Of a DNA stretch of 15,960 bases, positions 6,361-14,300 are shown in pieces (position 1 is the stretch's first letter; every line of letters begins with the position of its first letter). The position numbers were made by a program, and so were the translations under genes. The notes under the pieces are model-generated. The model was given only the letters and a program-made list of their open reading frames with translations. It searched no databases and had not been told where the DNA came from. Origin of the DNA: Chlamydiia bacterium (GTDB lineage Bacteria > Chlamydiota > Chlamydiia > Chlamydiales > FEN-1388); NCBI GenBank assembly GCA_003170575.1, contig PMZB01000244.1, positions 193-16,152 on the forward strand, written 5' to 3'.

Positions 6361-6968
6361 AAACTTCTGCCTACCTCTATGAAAAAGGGGTCTTTAAGAT
6401 CCTAGATCAAGATTTGGGCATTGAGATGGAAGACTCATTTGCAGTCCCTGAACAGGTTCTTCACATAGAAGAGGGAAGAGAAGGGATTGTTCCTGCTTTT
6501 TTTTCAGGGGTCGCAGAATGCGTGCGCCATGACAAAATATTAAAGAGCAGAAGCAGCTATAAAAATGGCCTTCTGCATGGGCCTTGCTTTTCCTTTTTTA
6601 CCAATGGAACAAAAGCCTCAGAGCGGTGGTACAGAAAAGGCCTTTTACATGGAAGAGCAATTGACAAATGTTCTTCCGGGCAAATTGTTTCTGAAAAGGG
6701 TTTTTTTGATGGCAAGCCCCATGGCGCATTTACCCTCTGGTATCCTTCCGGAAAAACTCTCTCAACAGGTGCGTATGAATTTGGGCGAAGCACAGGCACA
6801 TTTAAAGTGTTTGACGAAGAAGGGCTGCTTTTACGATCCACAGATTTCAAAAATGGCCGACGCCATGGTATAGACCAAGGCTGGACTGATGATGGATTTC
6901 TTCTTTTCTGCGAAGCCTGGGAAAATGGGGAAAAGAAAAAGTCTATTGTTAAGGACTTTTTGTTGTAA
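6357..6968 (+). CDS. MORN_2-repeat protein (YwqK-type)
   Basis: The 203-aa product has an unrecognised N-terminal 65 residues and then about five degenerate MORN_2 repeats of roughly 24 residues. Unit starts are YKNGLLHG (68), YRKGLLHG (92), FFDGKPHG (116), YEFGRSTG (140) and FKNGRRHG (164), with a partial WENGEK (188). MORN_2 units form a beta-sheet solenoid; in bacteria their roles are mostly unknown, and some are annotated as YwqK-family antitoxins from context. No toxin gene is adjacent, so that label is not adopted. The ATG overlaps the previous stop as ATGA, so it is probably translated by coupling. Its 3' end overlaps the converging giant gene by 20 bp. It may act with the DUF115/Maf-like protein, which is inference from the operon only. 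Confidence 0.82.
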   Translation: MKTSAYLYEKGVFKILDQDLGIEMEDSFAVPEQVLHIEEGREGIVPAFFSGVAECVRHDKILKSRSSYKNGLLHGPCFSFFTNGTKASERWYRKGLLHGRAIDKCSSGQIVSEKGFFDGKPHGAFTLWYPSGKTLSTGAYEFGRSTGTFKVFDEEGLLLRSTDFKNGRRHGIDQGWTDDGFLLFCEAWENGEKKKSIVKDFLL

Positions 6969-9900
6969 AAATTGCCTTTGTTGCCTTCACCAGAGCTTGG
7001 ATTCTTTGAGTCATAGATCCCTCTTCCTGAGTTTTTCTGAAAAGTCGAGGGATAATCCATCCAAGGATAATAAATAGGATAGTTTTAAATTTTTTCTTTA
7101 ACCATGAAATTATTCTGTTTTTGCTTTCTTTTTCATCCAGGCCTTGAAGGTTAAGCTCCTCTTTTAGTGCCTTGAAAATTGCTTTGAGGAACTTCCTCGC
7201 CGGCTTTAGGGAAGCAACGGGCTGAGAGGGTTTGGTGGCGTCTATATCTTCTAATAATTTTCTCATGGATACCTTACTATCACTTGCAGCTTGTAGAGTC
7301 GTTTTTAATGCCTCTACAACCGGTATTTCCACGTAAGGGATAAAGTGTTTGATGAAGGCTTTACATATAGATTCTGGAATTCTGATCTCTGGAAATAGTG
7401 CTTTCACGAATTTGTAGGCTCTTTCGGAGTAATCAGATAGTTTTTCTTGGGAAAGAGGAGACTCTTTTTTCTGAGCGTGTAGGCCTGTGGCTATTGCATG
7501 CATTGCTTGTTTTAGTTCGCCAAATCGAGTTGTAGGAGAAATAACCATCTCGAGCAAATTTGGTATATTGTCTTCGATTTTTTTTACGCAAGTTGTGATA
7601 CCAGTGGTAAGAAGCTTTGACAAAGCAGCATTGAGCCAAGCTGTTTGCGTAGCTGGTCCAAGCTCGAGCTGCACGTTTCTTAAGAAGTCTTCCATTAAGG
7701 GTCGCAGGGTAACAGTAAGTGTATCAGACGATGGTTCTTCTTGCTGTGATGAGCCTTGAAGAAGAGGGATAAGTGAGTCGAACGCTGAACAAAGAGACTC
7801 GAGCAGCTGCTCTGGCTTAATTTGCTGTGAGCACAATTTTTCTAGAACTATCAAAAAATTAGCTTCTACCAGGCTTGCAAGCTTGTTTTTTAAGGTTTCA
7901 TTCTTCAAAAAATAAACAAGAACTTTCCCAAGATCATTGGGGGTAAAAACCCCTTGAGGATCTTCTTTAAACAACAAGTTTTTGAACATTTTTAGCGGAG
8001 GCCGGGAAGTATCTTTTCTTTCAAGCTCATCACTGACAACATCGAAAAATTCTGTCAGTAACTTTTTGGGCAAAAGAAGAGCCTCTGGATTAAAGCCGCG
8101 CTCTAACAGTGGGGTCATCTCTTTTTTCAGATCATTTTCTTTGAGAGATCCTTGAAGGAATGTCAGGCCTATATGCGCGCCAAGAACAGTAAGCGGCTGT
8201 TGTAGTTCTTTTAGAAGAACATTTGTGCCTTTTTCCTTAACCGGTTCTTTCTTTACAAAGTCATCCAGTTTTAGAAAGAGTGAGGGGGTTTGTTGTTCAG
8301 CAACTTTTGAAAGAATGGTGTAGATGCCTGTCTGGAGGTTGTTTAAGCAAGGAGGAAGGTTGAGATTCCCCTTTTCTAGAAACAGTTCCAACACCCACGT
8401 GCTGACCTGTTTAGCATCTCGTTTTGTAGGGTCGAGAAGCTCTTTTGGGATTTGGAGATGGGCTGGATCTATTTTCTTCAGATGATCAACAAATTCAGAG
8501 AAAGTCGCTGTAAGATAGTTTGAAATAGAGTCTAGTGTGGCTTCCTTCTCGAGTAAAGAGGCAAGAAAGATTCCTTGGGGACTCAGTTGATATCCTTTTT
8601 CCACTTCCTTGAAAAGCATTTTTAGCATATCTGGAGGAGGGGCTGAGCTTGAATACAGCCCTGGTTTGAGCAAGGCTTTCAAGGAGGAAAGAATACTAGT
8701 AAAAGCCCCTTTTACTTCGGGTGCAAAAGGTTTTTGGTGAGGGGATTGTTTTAACAAAGTTTTGACCACTGCCCCTGCCGCTACTCCACCTAATTTTGCT
8801 ACATTTGGAGCTATTGCCGTGCTTAAACCAAGTTCGACTTTTTTCCCCTCTTCCGCTTGTTGTGCTCCGAGCACTACGTCAAGTTGCTGAACCAGAGGTT
8901 TCACTTGCTCGTGTAACGTACTCTTAATTAAAGGACTCTGAAGTAACTGATCCAGAAAAGGACGAACTGGTTCAAGAAGGGAGGGCAAGGGGATAGACTG
9001 AATTTTTGTTGCTTCAAGAATAAATTTCACAAGTAAATCAACACGTTTTTCAATAAGTTCCTCCCTGTTCAAAAGGCCTTCTGGAATGTGTACTTTATCG
9101 TTAGATAAATCAGTAAGAAAATTATTGATAATCGTAAGGATTGTTGCTTCAAGATACGAGGTTATTGCTCCCTTTGCTTCTTTATTGCCTAGACTAGAAA
9201 GCAAGAATTTTTCAGCACCATCTAACCTTGTTTTCGCCTTCAGAGTAGACAAAGTTTGCTCTAAAATACTCGATACTTCCAAATGGATACTTATACAAAT
9301 TCCCATATCTTTCAGTGAGCTTTGTACATCGCTTATAGCCTTCTGAATATGCCCATCTTCATACAATCCTGATATGAGTGTACCAGCGACCTCGCCGCAT
9401 ACATTTGCAAGAGAATTCTGGGCTGGCAAGCCTCCCTCAAGTAAGAAGAGTCCGGGAAGTGGGGTGAAAGTCGAGGGTAAGGCTCCTATAAGATTCTTAA
9501 GCTCCAATGCATCCTTTATGGGAAAAATTGCGTCACTGATTAGGTCGTTTAAGGATTCGCCTACCGTTTTCTTGCCTAGAGTTTGACTAGCGGGGTTTGA
9601 CACGCCTCCAGTTTCCAGAACCTTTCTCACCCCGCTTGCAAGTTGGCTCTTCAACATATTGAATATGAACCCTGAAACGTATGGAAAGTAGGAAATACGT
9701 GGGAGGGTAATATCATTAACACCCCCAGGCAGAAAGATTGCCAGGAGAAAATTTGTTGCAGCTTGCGTGAGGGGTTGTAGTGTGGGTGAAGTTTCTGGTT
9801 TAGTTGGCACTAAGGCTTTCTGTATAGCCTCAAAAGATTTCTCTTGGCCATGGAATTGGCTTTCAGATGCTTTTTTAAAGTTCCGCAGAATTGTGTAAAT

Positions 9901-10563
9901 ATTGTTTTGAATTATAGAGCTAAAGTTATCCAATTCTTCTTTGCTGATAGAAAATTGGCCGCCGTGTTTTATTAGGACTCTTCCTTTAATGATTTGTCCC
10001 ATTACATTAAGAACCCATTTGTCTCCCTGCCTTTGGAAAAATTTCTGTATAAATCCAGGGGGTTCTCGTTGGCCATTTTCATAGCTAATTATGTGTTGGC
10101 AGATATATCGAATCAGAAGGGGGGTAATTTTTTCGATCGTTTTACATGATTCTTCAGTGAGTCCCATTTCTTGAAAAGAGATGGTGGAAGGGCCGCTAGC
10201 TTCCCTAAAAAGCCATAATGGCACCTTCTGAATACATTTACTGATCCAGTTGCTTACCCAGCCTCCACCCGCTGGGAGAGGCGCTTCTTCTGTTATCTGA
10301 CCTAAGACAAGCTGGGTGTACATCATTAATTTTTGGGGATCAATTATCGCCTCCTTTGTAAATTCTTGTTTCAGGATGTCGCACTCGTTTGCAAGTTCCT
10401 CCCTATCCAGAAGTTCAGAAGCAAGAATTGCCAATTTTGTTTGTTCGATAACTTCCCAAGCGCGTCCAAATTTAATGGATTGTCTTTGTTCAGAAGGCAG
10501 TCGTTGTAAAATTACATCTAATTGAATCAACGCTGTTTCAGGAGGGGGTGGAGCACTAGACAT
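6949..10563 (-). CDS. Giant modular helical protein, 1204 aa, paralogue of the 1537-aa protein
   Basis: I do not recognise this family. The 1204-aa product is leucine-rich and predicted almost wholly helical, with no N-terminal signal peptide. A conserved N-terminal block at about 130-245 contains ICQHIISYENGQREPPGF. A series of repeats follows: one at about 440-565, with SIPLPSLLEPVRPFLDQLL, and one at about 593-770, with LQIPKELLDPTKRDAKQVSTW (split here as LQIPKELL and DPTKRDAKQV), LNLPPCL and LKLDDF. A third is at about 830-925. The C-terminal region (about 950-1125, with ALFPEIRIPESI and PYVEIPVVEALKTTL) leads to one hydrophobic segment, FKTILFIILGWIIPRLF (about 1159-1175), and a basic tail. 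All these parts have counterparts in the 1537-aa protein. The ATG at 10563 is shared in style (MSS) with the paralogue, but no strong ribosome binding site precedes it. A membrane-anchored scaffold or secreted host-interaction factor is possible; neither is shown. Confidence 0.85.
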   Translation of the reverse strand: MSSAPPPPETALIQLDVILQRLPSEQRQSIKFGRAWEVIEQTKLAILASELLDREELANECDILKQEFTKEAIIDPQKLMMYTQLVLGQITEEAPLPAGGGWVSNWISKCIQKVPLWLFREASGPSTISFQEMGLTEESCKTIEKITPLLIRYICQHIISYENGQREPPGFIQKFFQRQGDKWVLNVMGQIIKGRVLIKHGGQFSISKEELDNFSSIIQNNIYTILRNFKKASESQFHGQEKSFEAIQKALVPTKPETSPTLQPLTQAATNFLLAIFLPGGVNDITLPRISYFPYVSGFIFNMLKSQLASGVRKVLETGGVSNPASQTLGKKTVGESLNDLISDAIFPIKDALELKNLIGALPSTFTPLPGLFLLEGGLPAQNSLANVCGEVAGTLISGLYEDGHIQKAISDVQSSLKDMGICISIHLEVSSILEQTLSTLKAKTRLDGAEKFLLSSLGNKEAKGAITSYLEATILTIINNFLTDLSNDKVHIPEGLLNREELIEKRVDLLVKFILEATKIQSIPLPSLLEPVRPFLDQLLQSPLIKSTLHEQVKPLVQQLDVVLGAQQAEEGKKVELGLSTAIAPNVAKLGGVAAGAVVKTLLKQSPHQKPFAPEVKGAFTSILSSLKALLKPGLYSSSAPPPDMLKMLFKEVEKGYQLSPQGIFLASLLEKEATLDSISNYLTATFSEFVDHLKKIDPAHLQIPKELLDPTKRDAKQVSTWVLELFLEKGNLNLPPCLNNLQTGIYTILSKVAEQQTPSLFLKLDDFVKKEPVKEKGTNVLLKELQQPLTVLGAHIGLTFLQGSLKENDLKKEMTPLLERGFNPEALLLPKKLLTEFFDVVSDELERKDTSRPPLKMFKNLLFKEDPQGVFTPNDLGKVLVYFLKNETLKNKLASLVEANFLIVLEKLCSQQIKPEQLLESLCSAFDSLIPLLQGSSQQEEPSSDTLTVTLRPLMEDFLRNVQLELGPATQTAWLNAALSKLLTTGITTCVKKIEDNIPNLLEMVISPTTRFGELKQAMHAIATGLHAQKKESPLSQEKLSDYSERAYKFVKALFPEIRIPESICKAFIKHFIPYVEIPVVEALKTTLQAASDSKVSMRKLLEDIDATKPSQPVASLKPARKFLKAIFKALKEELNLQGLDEKESKNRIISWLKKKFKTILFIILGWIIPRLFRKTQEEGSMTQRIQALVKATKAIFTTKSP
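8254..8787 (-). repeat. Single full copy of the ~200-residue module in the 1204-aa protein
   Basis: Residues about 593-770 align with the two tandem modules of the 1537-aa paralogue. Shared landmarks, in order, are AGAVVKTLL, a helix ending in LYSSSAPPPDMLKMLF, YQLSPQGIFLASLL, LQIPKELLDP, STWVLELFLEKGNLNLPPCL, YTILSKVAEQQ and LFLKLDDF. The 1204-aa protein has one copy where the larger protein has two. Confidence 0.7.
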
Positions 10564-10584
10564 GAAATTTCTCTTTTTTTCTTA

Positions 10585-10613
10585 AGCTTATTTTGATCTT
10601 TGGTTTTTGTAAA
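10585..10613 (-). promoter_or_regulatory. Candidate promoter for the 1204-aa gene
   Basis: On the complement strand TTTACA (10613-10608, 5 of 6 to the -35 consensus) is followed after 17 bases by TAAGCT (10590-10585, 3 of 6 to the -10). The predicted leader is only about 15 bases. It lies in the 147-bp divergent spacer shared with rpsD copy 2. Weak evidence. Confidence 0.25.
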
Positions 10614-10648
10614 CATATTAATTGAGAAGGAAGGACTCAGATTAGAGA

Positions 10649-10677
10649 TTGCTGAAAATAAATCATCTCTGTATGCT
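10649..10677 (+). promoter_or_regulatory. Candidate promoter for rpsD copy 2
   Basis: TTGCTG (10649-10654) and TATGCT (10672-10677) are spaced 17 bases apart and point toward rpsD copy 2, with a predicted leader of about 27 bases. The hexamers match the consensus at 3 and 4 of 6 positions. It lies in the divergent spacer opposite the giant gene promoter. Weak evidence, by eye only. Confidence 0.25.
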
Positions 10678-10710
10678 TTAGGGACTTTTTATGAATATTC
10701 TGAGGTCACA

Positions 10711-11331
10711 ATGACTCGTTATAGAGGCGCTAAAAACCGGATTGCGCGAAAGTTTGGGATCAATATTTTTGGCCGCACAAAAAACCCTTTAGCTCACAAA
10801 CCGCATGCTCCAGGGATGCATGGAACTAAGAGAAAGAAGCAGTCGGATTATGGTTTGCAGCTGCATGAAAAACAGAAGCTCAAAGCGGTGTATGGAATGA
10901 TATCCGAAGCGCAGCTACGTAAGTATTTTACCGAAGCTTCACGCAGACACCAGGAGACTCCTGAGCTTCTCATGCAGATGCTCGAATGCCGCCTTGATGT
11001 TGTAGTATTCCGTCTCAGGTTTGCGTCCACGATCTTTGCAGCACAGCAGCTCGTCTCTCATGGCCACGTAATGGTTAATGGGAAAAAGGTCACAATCCGT
11101 TCATTTCAAGTTCGCCCTGGAATGGTCATCTCCATAAAAGAGAAATCAAAAAATTGTAAAGCCGTTGTTGAGTCGATCAAGAATGCCAACCGTTCTGTTC
11201 CTGAATACATGGAATGCAACGAAGGAGATCTCAGTGGTAAGCTTTTGGTTCTTCCCACAATTGCTTCAATTTCGCTTCCCATTGATATCAATATCCCGAT
11301 GGTTTGCGACTTTATCGCGCACAGTGGTTAG
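10711..11331 (+). CDS. rpsD: 30S ribosomal protein S4, copy 2
   Basis: Second full-length S4, 206 aa, the same length as copy 1 and aligning without gaps at about 158 of 206 identical residues (hand count, 77%). Conserved stretches include AKNRIAR, NIFGR, KSKHH-free PGMHG, EKQKLKA, GMISEAQLR, TIFAAQQLVSHGHV, VRPGMVISI and the C-terminus PMVCDFIAHSG. Like copy 1 it lacks zinc-binding cysteines at the N-terminus. The reading frame is open from a TTG at 10600, but the ATG at 10711 is chosen because it starts exactly where S4 homology starts and GAGGT (10702-10706) lies just upstream. There are no frameshifts or lost motifs, so it is under selection and probably functional. It lies between two paralogous giant genes on the opposite strand, and its stop is 11 bp from the stop of the larger one. 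Confidence 0.95.
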   Translation: MTRYRGAKNRIARKFGINIFGRTKNPLAHKPHAPGMHGTKRKKQSDYGLQLHEKQKLKAVYGMISEAQLRKYFTEASRRHQETPELLMQMLECRLDVVVFRLRFASTIFAAQQLVSHGHVMVNGKKVTIRSFQVRPGMVISIKEKSKNCKAVVESIKNANRSVPEYMECNEGDLSGKLLVLPTIASISLPIDINIPMVCDFIAHSG

Positions 11332-11342
11332 GATTCTTTGGC

Positions 11343-14300
11343 CTATCCTTTTGAAGGTTGAGGCTTTGTACTGCTCTGTCGAAGCTGTGATATGAGGTTG
11401 CGGGTTCTCTGAATTATAGTTTTATCAGTGGATCTTGCGAGGAAGTAAGGTAGAACGTGGCCCAAAAGTCCAAATAAAAAAATCTTAAATCCTAACCTTA
11501 GCCGGTACCCGCGGGTGTTTTTGGCCTCTTCTATTTCTGTTTCCGATACTTTTTTCTTCCCTGCTGCTTCTTTACGTTTTTCTTCAAGTTTTTCCTTCAG
11601 GGCTTTTTTTTGAGCTTTGATCGCGGTTCGGATAAATTGCCTGGCAGTAAGTTTCTCCAGTTCTTGTTCAGAGGGCGCTTGCTCAGCTTTTGCTTTCGGT
11701 GGGTACATTAAAAATTTTTCAATGGAAAATTCTTCACTTGCTGTTGTCAAAATAGCGTTAAGAAGTGTGTGAGGAGGTATCTCGATATAACGAATACTCA
11801 TTTTTACTATGGCTTTGATGAGAAATTTTGGAAGCTTGGCATCTGGAAAAAGGTTCTGGAGGACAAGAAAGGCATTATTGGAGAGTGTAGTGAGTTTTTC
11901 TCTTGGATATTGCCTTGGATGGCGCAGGCTTTTTATCTGGTCCCATAAACTTGGGAGTATTCTTTGTATCTCCGGGGAGCTTTCTTCGTAAACCATAAAG
12001 TTCAATATCTTGGGGATATTGTTCTCGGCTTTCTGCAATGCAGCTTGTATTCCCTTACCAAGGAGGTTCATCATGAGGTCTTCTAGGGAAAACGTGACTT
12101 GAGGTTTCGTCGTAACTTCAGGAGGTAAGAAGGGAAGTGTGAGTATTTGAAGACTGGGCAGCAAGTCTTTAAGACATGACTGAAGCAGAGGGGCAAGGTC
12201 AGTGAGAGGAGGTTCAACCGCTCCAACTTCACTCTTCTCTGGCTTGGCACTTAATAGCTGACCTAAAGACCCAAGGCTTTCAGAGAACTTGTCGAGCAAA
12301 TCTTCAGGGTTTAGTTTCTTTCCGCAGATGTTTGTAAGGAGTGAGAGAATATTAACCTCAAGCAGAGAGACAATAAAGTTCCTGTTCTCCTCTCTTTCAA
12401 GGAGCAGAAAAAGTGTTTCTCCTATGGGAGTGAGAACGTACGTTCCATCCGTTTTTGAAAATAGCCCTTCGAGAATAGGGGGAGGCGCAGTTTCTGAGTT
12501 CTTCAGCTCCTTATGCAGGAAAGTCATGAGCTCCGATAAGATCTTGTTGGGGAAATTAACTGCACCTTCGCTAAATTGATGCTTAAGTTTAAGTGCTTCC
12601 TTTTTCCTATTAATATCGTTCTCTAGACTGGGTTGCAGATCCAGAATAGCCTTATTGAGGAGTGCTTGCCCAACTGCGGAACCAATATCTGGAAGATATT
12701 TCCCTAATTCTTCGAGAAGCTTGACAGTTGGCTCAGGGTTAAGGACTGTTGCTGGCGTAACCGGTAAGGGTTGCTTTTGTAAGGGTTCCTTCGGTAAGGG
12801 TTCTTTCGGTATTCTCAGCAAAGCATCAAATTTTGGAAGATGAACAGAGATTTGCTCTTCTACTATCTTTGAAATGATCTCATAAAGGGCTCCACGCAAT
12901 GGTATCAGTACTGGAGGCAGGGGCAAGTCTTCTTTGTCCAGGATAAGGTCAAGCAAGTACTTGCTGATTTTTTGTGGACGCTCATGTGCATCCAGATTGA
13001 GCAGCTCCTCTGGAATCTGAAGATTTGCCTTGTCTTCGAAATGAATGAGGAATGAAAAAAGAGTGGTTGCGAGGAACCTGCCAATTGCTTCATCTGTTCC
13101 TTTCATGAAGAAAGCAGACTGTATGGACTGTCCAAGCTGGTTTAGTTGGAATTGATCATCAAAAAAGGCTTTCAATGTCTCTGGAGGTTTATTCTCTGCA
13201 GAATATGTCCCTTTTAAAGCTTCTTGCAGATAGGTAAGAAATGCTTTTGAAGCTCCCTTAAGAGCTGTATTAAGTTGAGTCGATGCGAATTTGGCAGGTA
13301 AGACGCTTTTTAAAAGAACTCCTGCAATATCTGACACGACTGGCAGAAGGGATTCTGATATTTTTGCCTTGAGCTTCGCTGGTATAGCTTCCTTCTGCAT
13401 TTTGCCCAGCATAGCTCCCTGCTGTATTTTGCTCAGCGCAGCATCTAATTTTGGGAGAATAGTAGAAGTTTGCTTGGCTGCAGCAGATGAAAGGAGTTGA
13501 TATAGAGGGGCTCTGAGCTCTTCAAGCATTGGGGGAAGAGGGAGACTATCCTCGTCCATGATGAGCCCAAGCATATATTTGCTGATTTTTTCAGCGCGAT
13601 CAGGAGCTTTTGGTTCTAGCAGCACAGCTGGAATTTGGAGATCGGCATTTAGTGCTTTTCCTTTGAAATGAGCAAGCATTTTTGAAAGAGATGAGGAGAG
13701 AAAGGCTGTGATTGGGCCGCTTGCTCCTTCAACTGAGAGGGCAGATTTTATGAATTGTCCAAGCGGGTTTAGTTTAAATTGATCATCGAAGAATGTCTTC
13801 AATAGTTCTGGAGAGGGATTTTCAGCAGAATAGGTTGCTGTGAGAGAATCTTTCACATACTCAAGGATTGTGGCTGAAGTTTTCGAAAGAGCCTTGTTTG
13901 CTTCGGTTAGTTCAGGCAGTTCGAAAGGCAACAGGGCTTTTAAAAGAGCTCCAGCAAGAGTTCCGCCAAATTGCGGCAGTTCTGGTATATCATGAAGAAG
14001 ATCTAGCTCTGCAACTGCCGTGAGTGCTGTTGGCGCAGGTGCCATGCCCGTTTCCTTTGCCTGCTCAACTGCTGGCCCAGAGAGCTGGGTCTTTGCTTCG
14101 ACTTTGCCTGTGACTAAGGTGTCGATTTGGGGTAGCAAAGAGGAAATTTGTTTCTTAAGAGGTTCGGATATTACCTGTTCTAAAAATGGTTGCAAGGGTG
14201 TAAGTAGGGGTGGGAGAGGAATCTTTCCAAGATCCAAACGCTTGAGCAAAAAATTTGTGACAGCTTCGGCACGGTTTTCCTTGGACTTCCCCGGAGTGAG

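Noticed and set aside
6357..6968. YwqK antitoxin of a toxin-antitoxin pair
   Set aside because: The label rests on MORN_2 repeats alone; the neighbours are a DUF115/Maf-like protein and a giant helical protein, not a toxin.
6557..7060. 167-aa open frame antisense to the MORN_2 gene
   Set aside because: Its apparent repeats (KRPFL-like) are the reverse complement of the MORN repeats; no independent coding support.
10600..10710. 37-residue N-terminal extension of rpsD copy 2 from a TTG
   Set aside because: S4 homology begins exactly at the ATG at 10711, copy 1 has no such extension, and a candidate promoter lies inside this stretch.
11327..11353. Possible terminator between rpsD copy 2 and the 1537-aa gene (AGGAT...ATCCT then TTTT)
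   Set aside because: Only a 5-bp stem with a 10-base loop; too weak to call.
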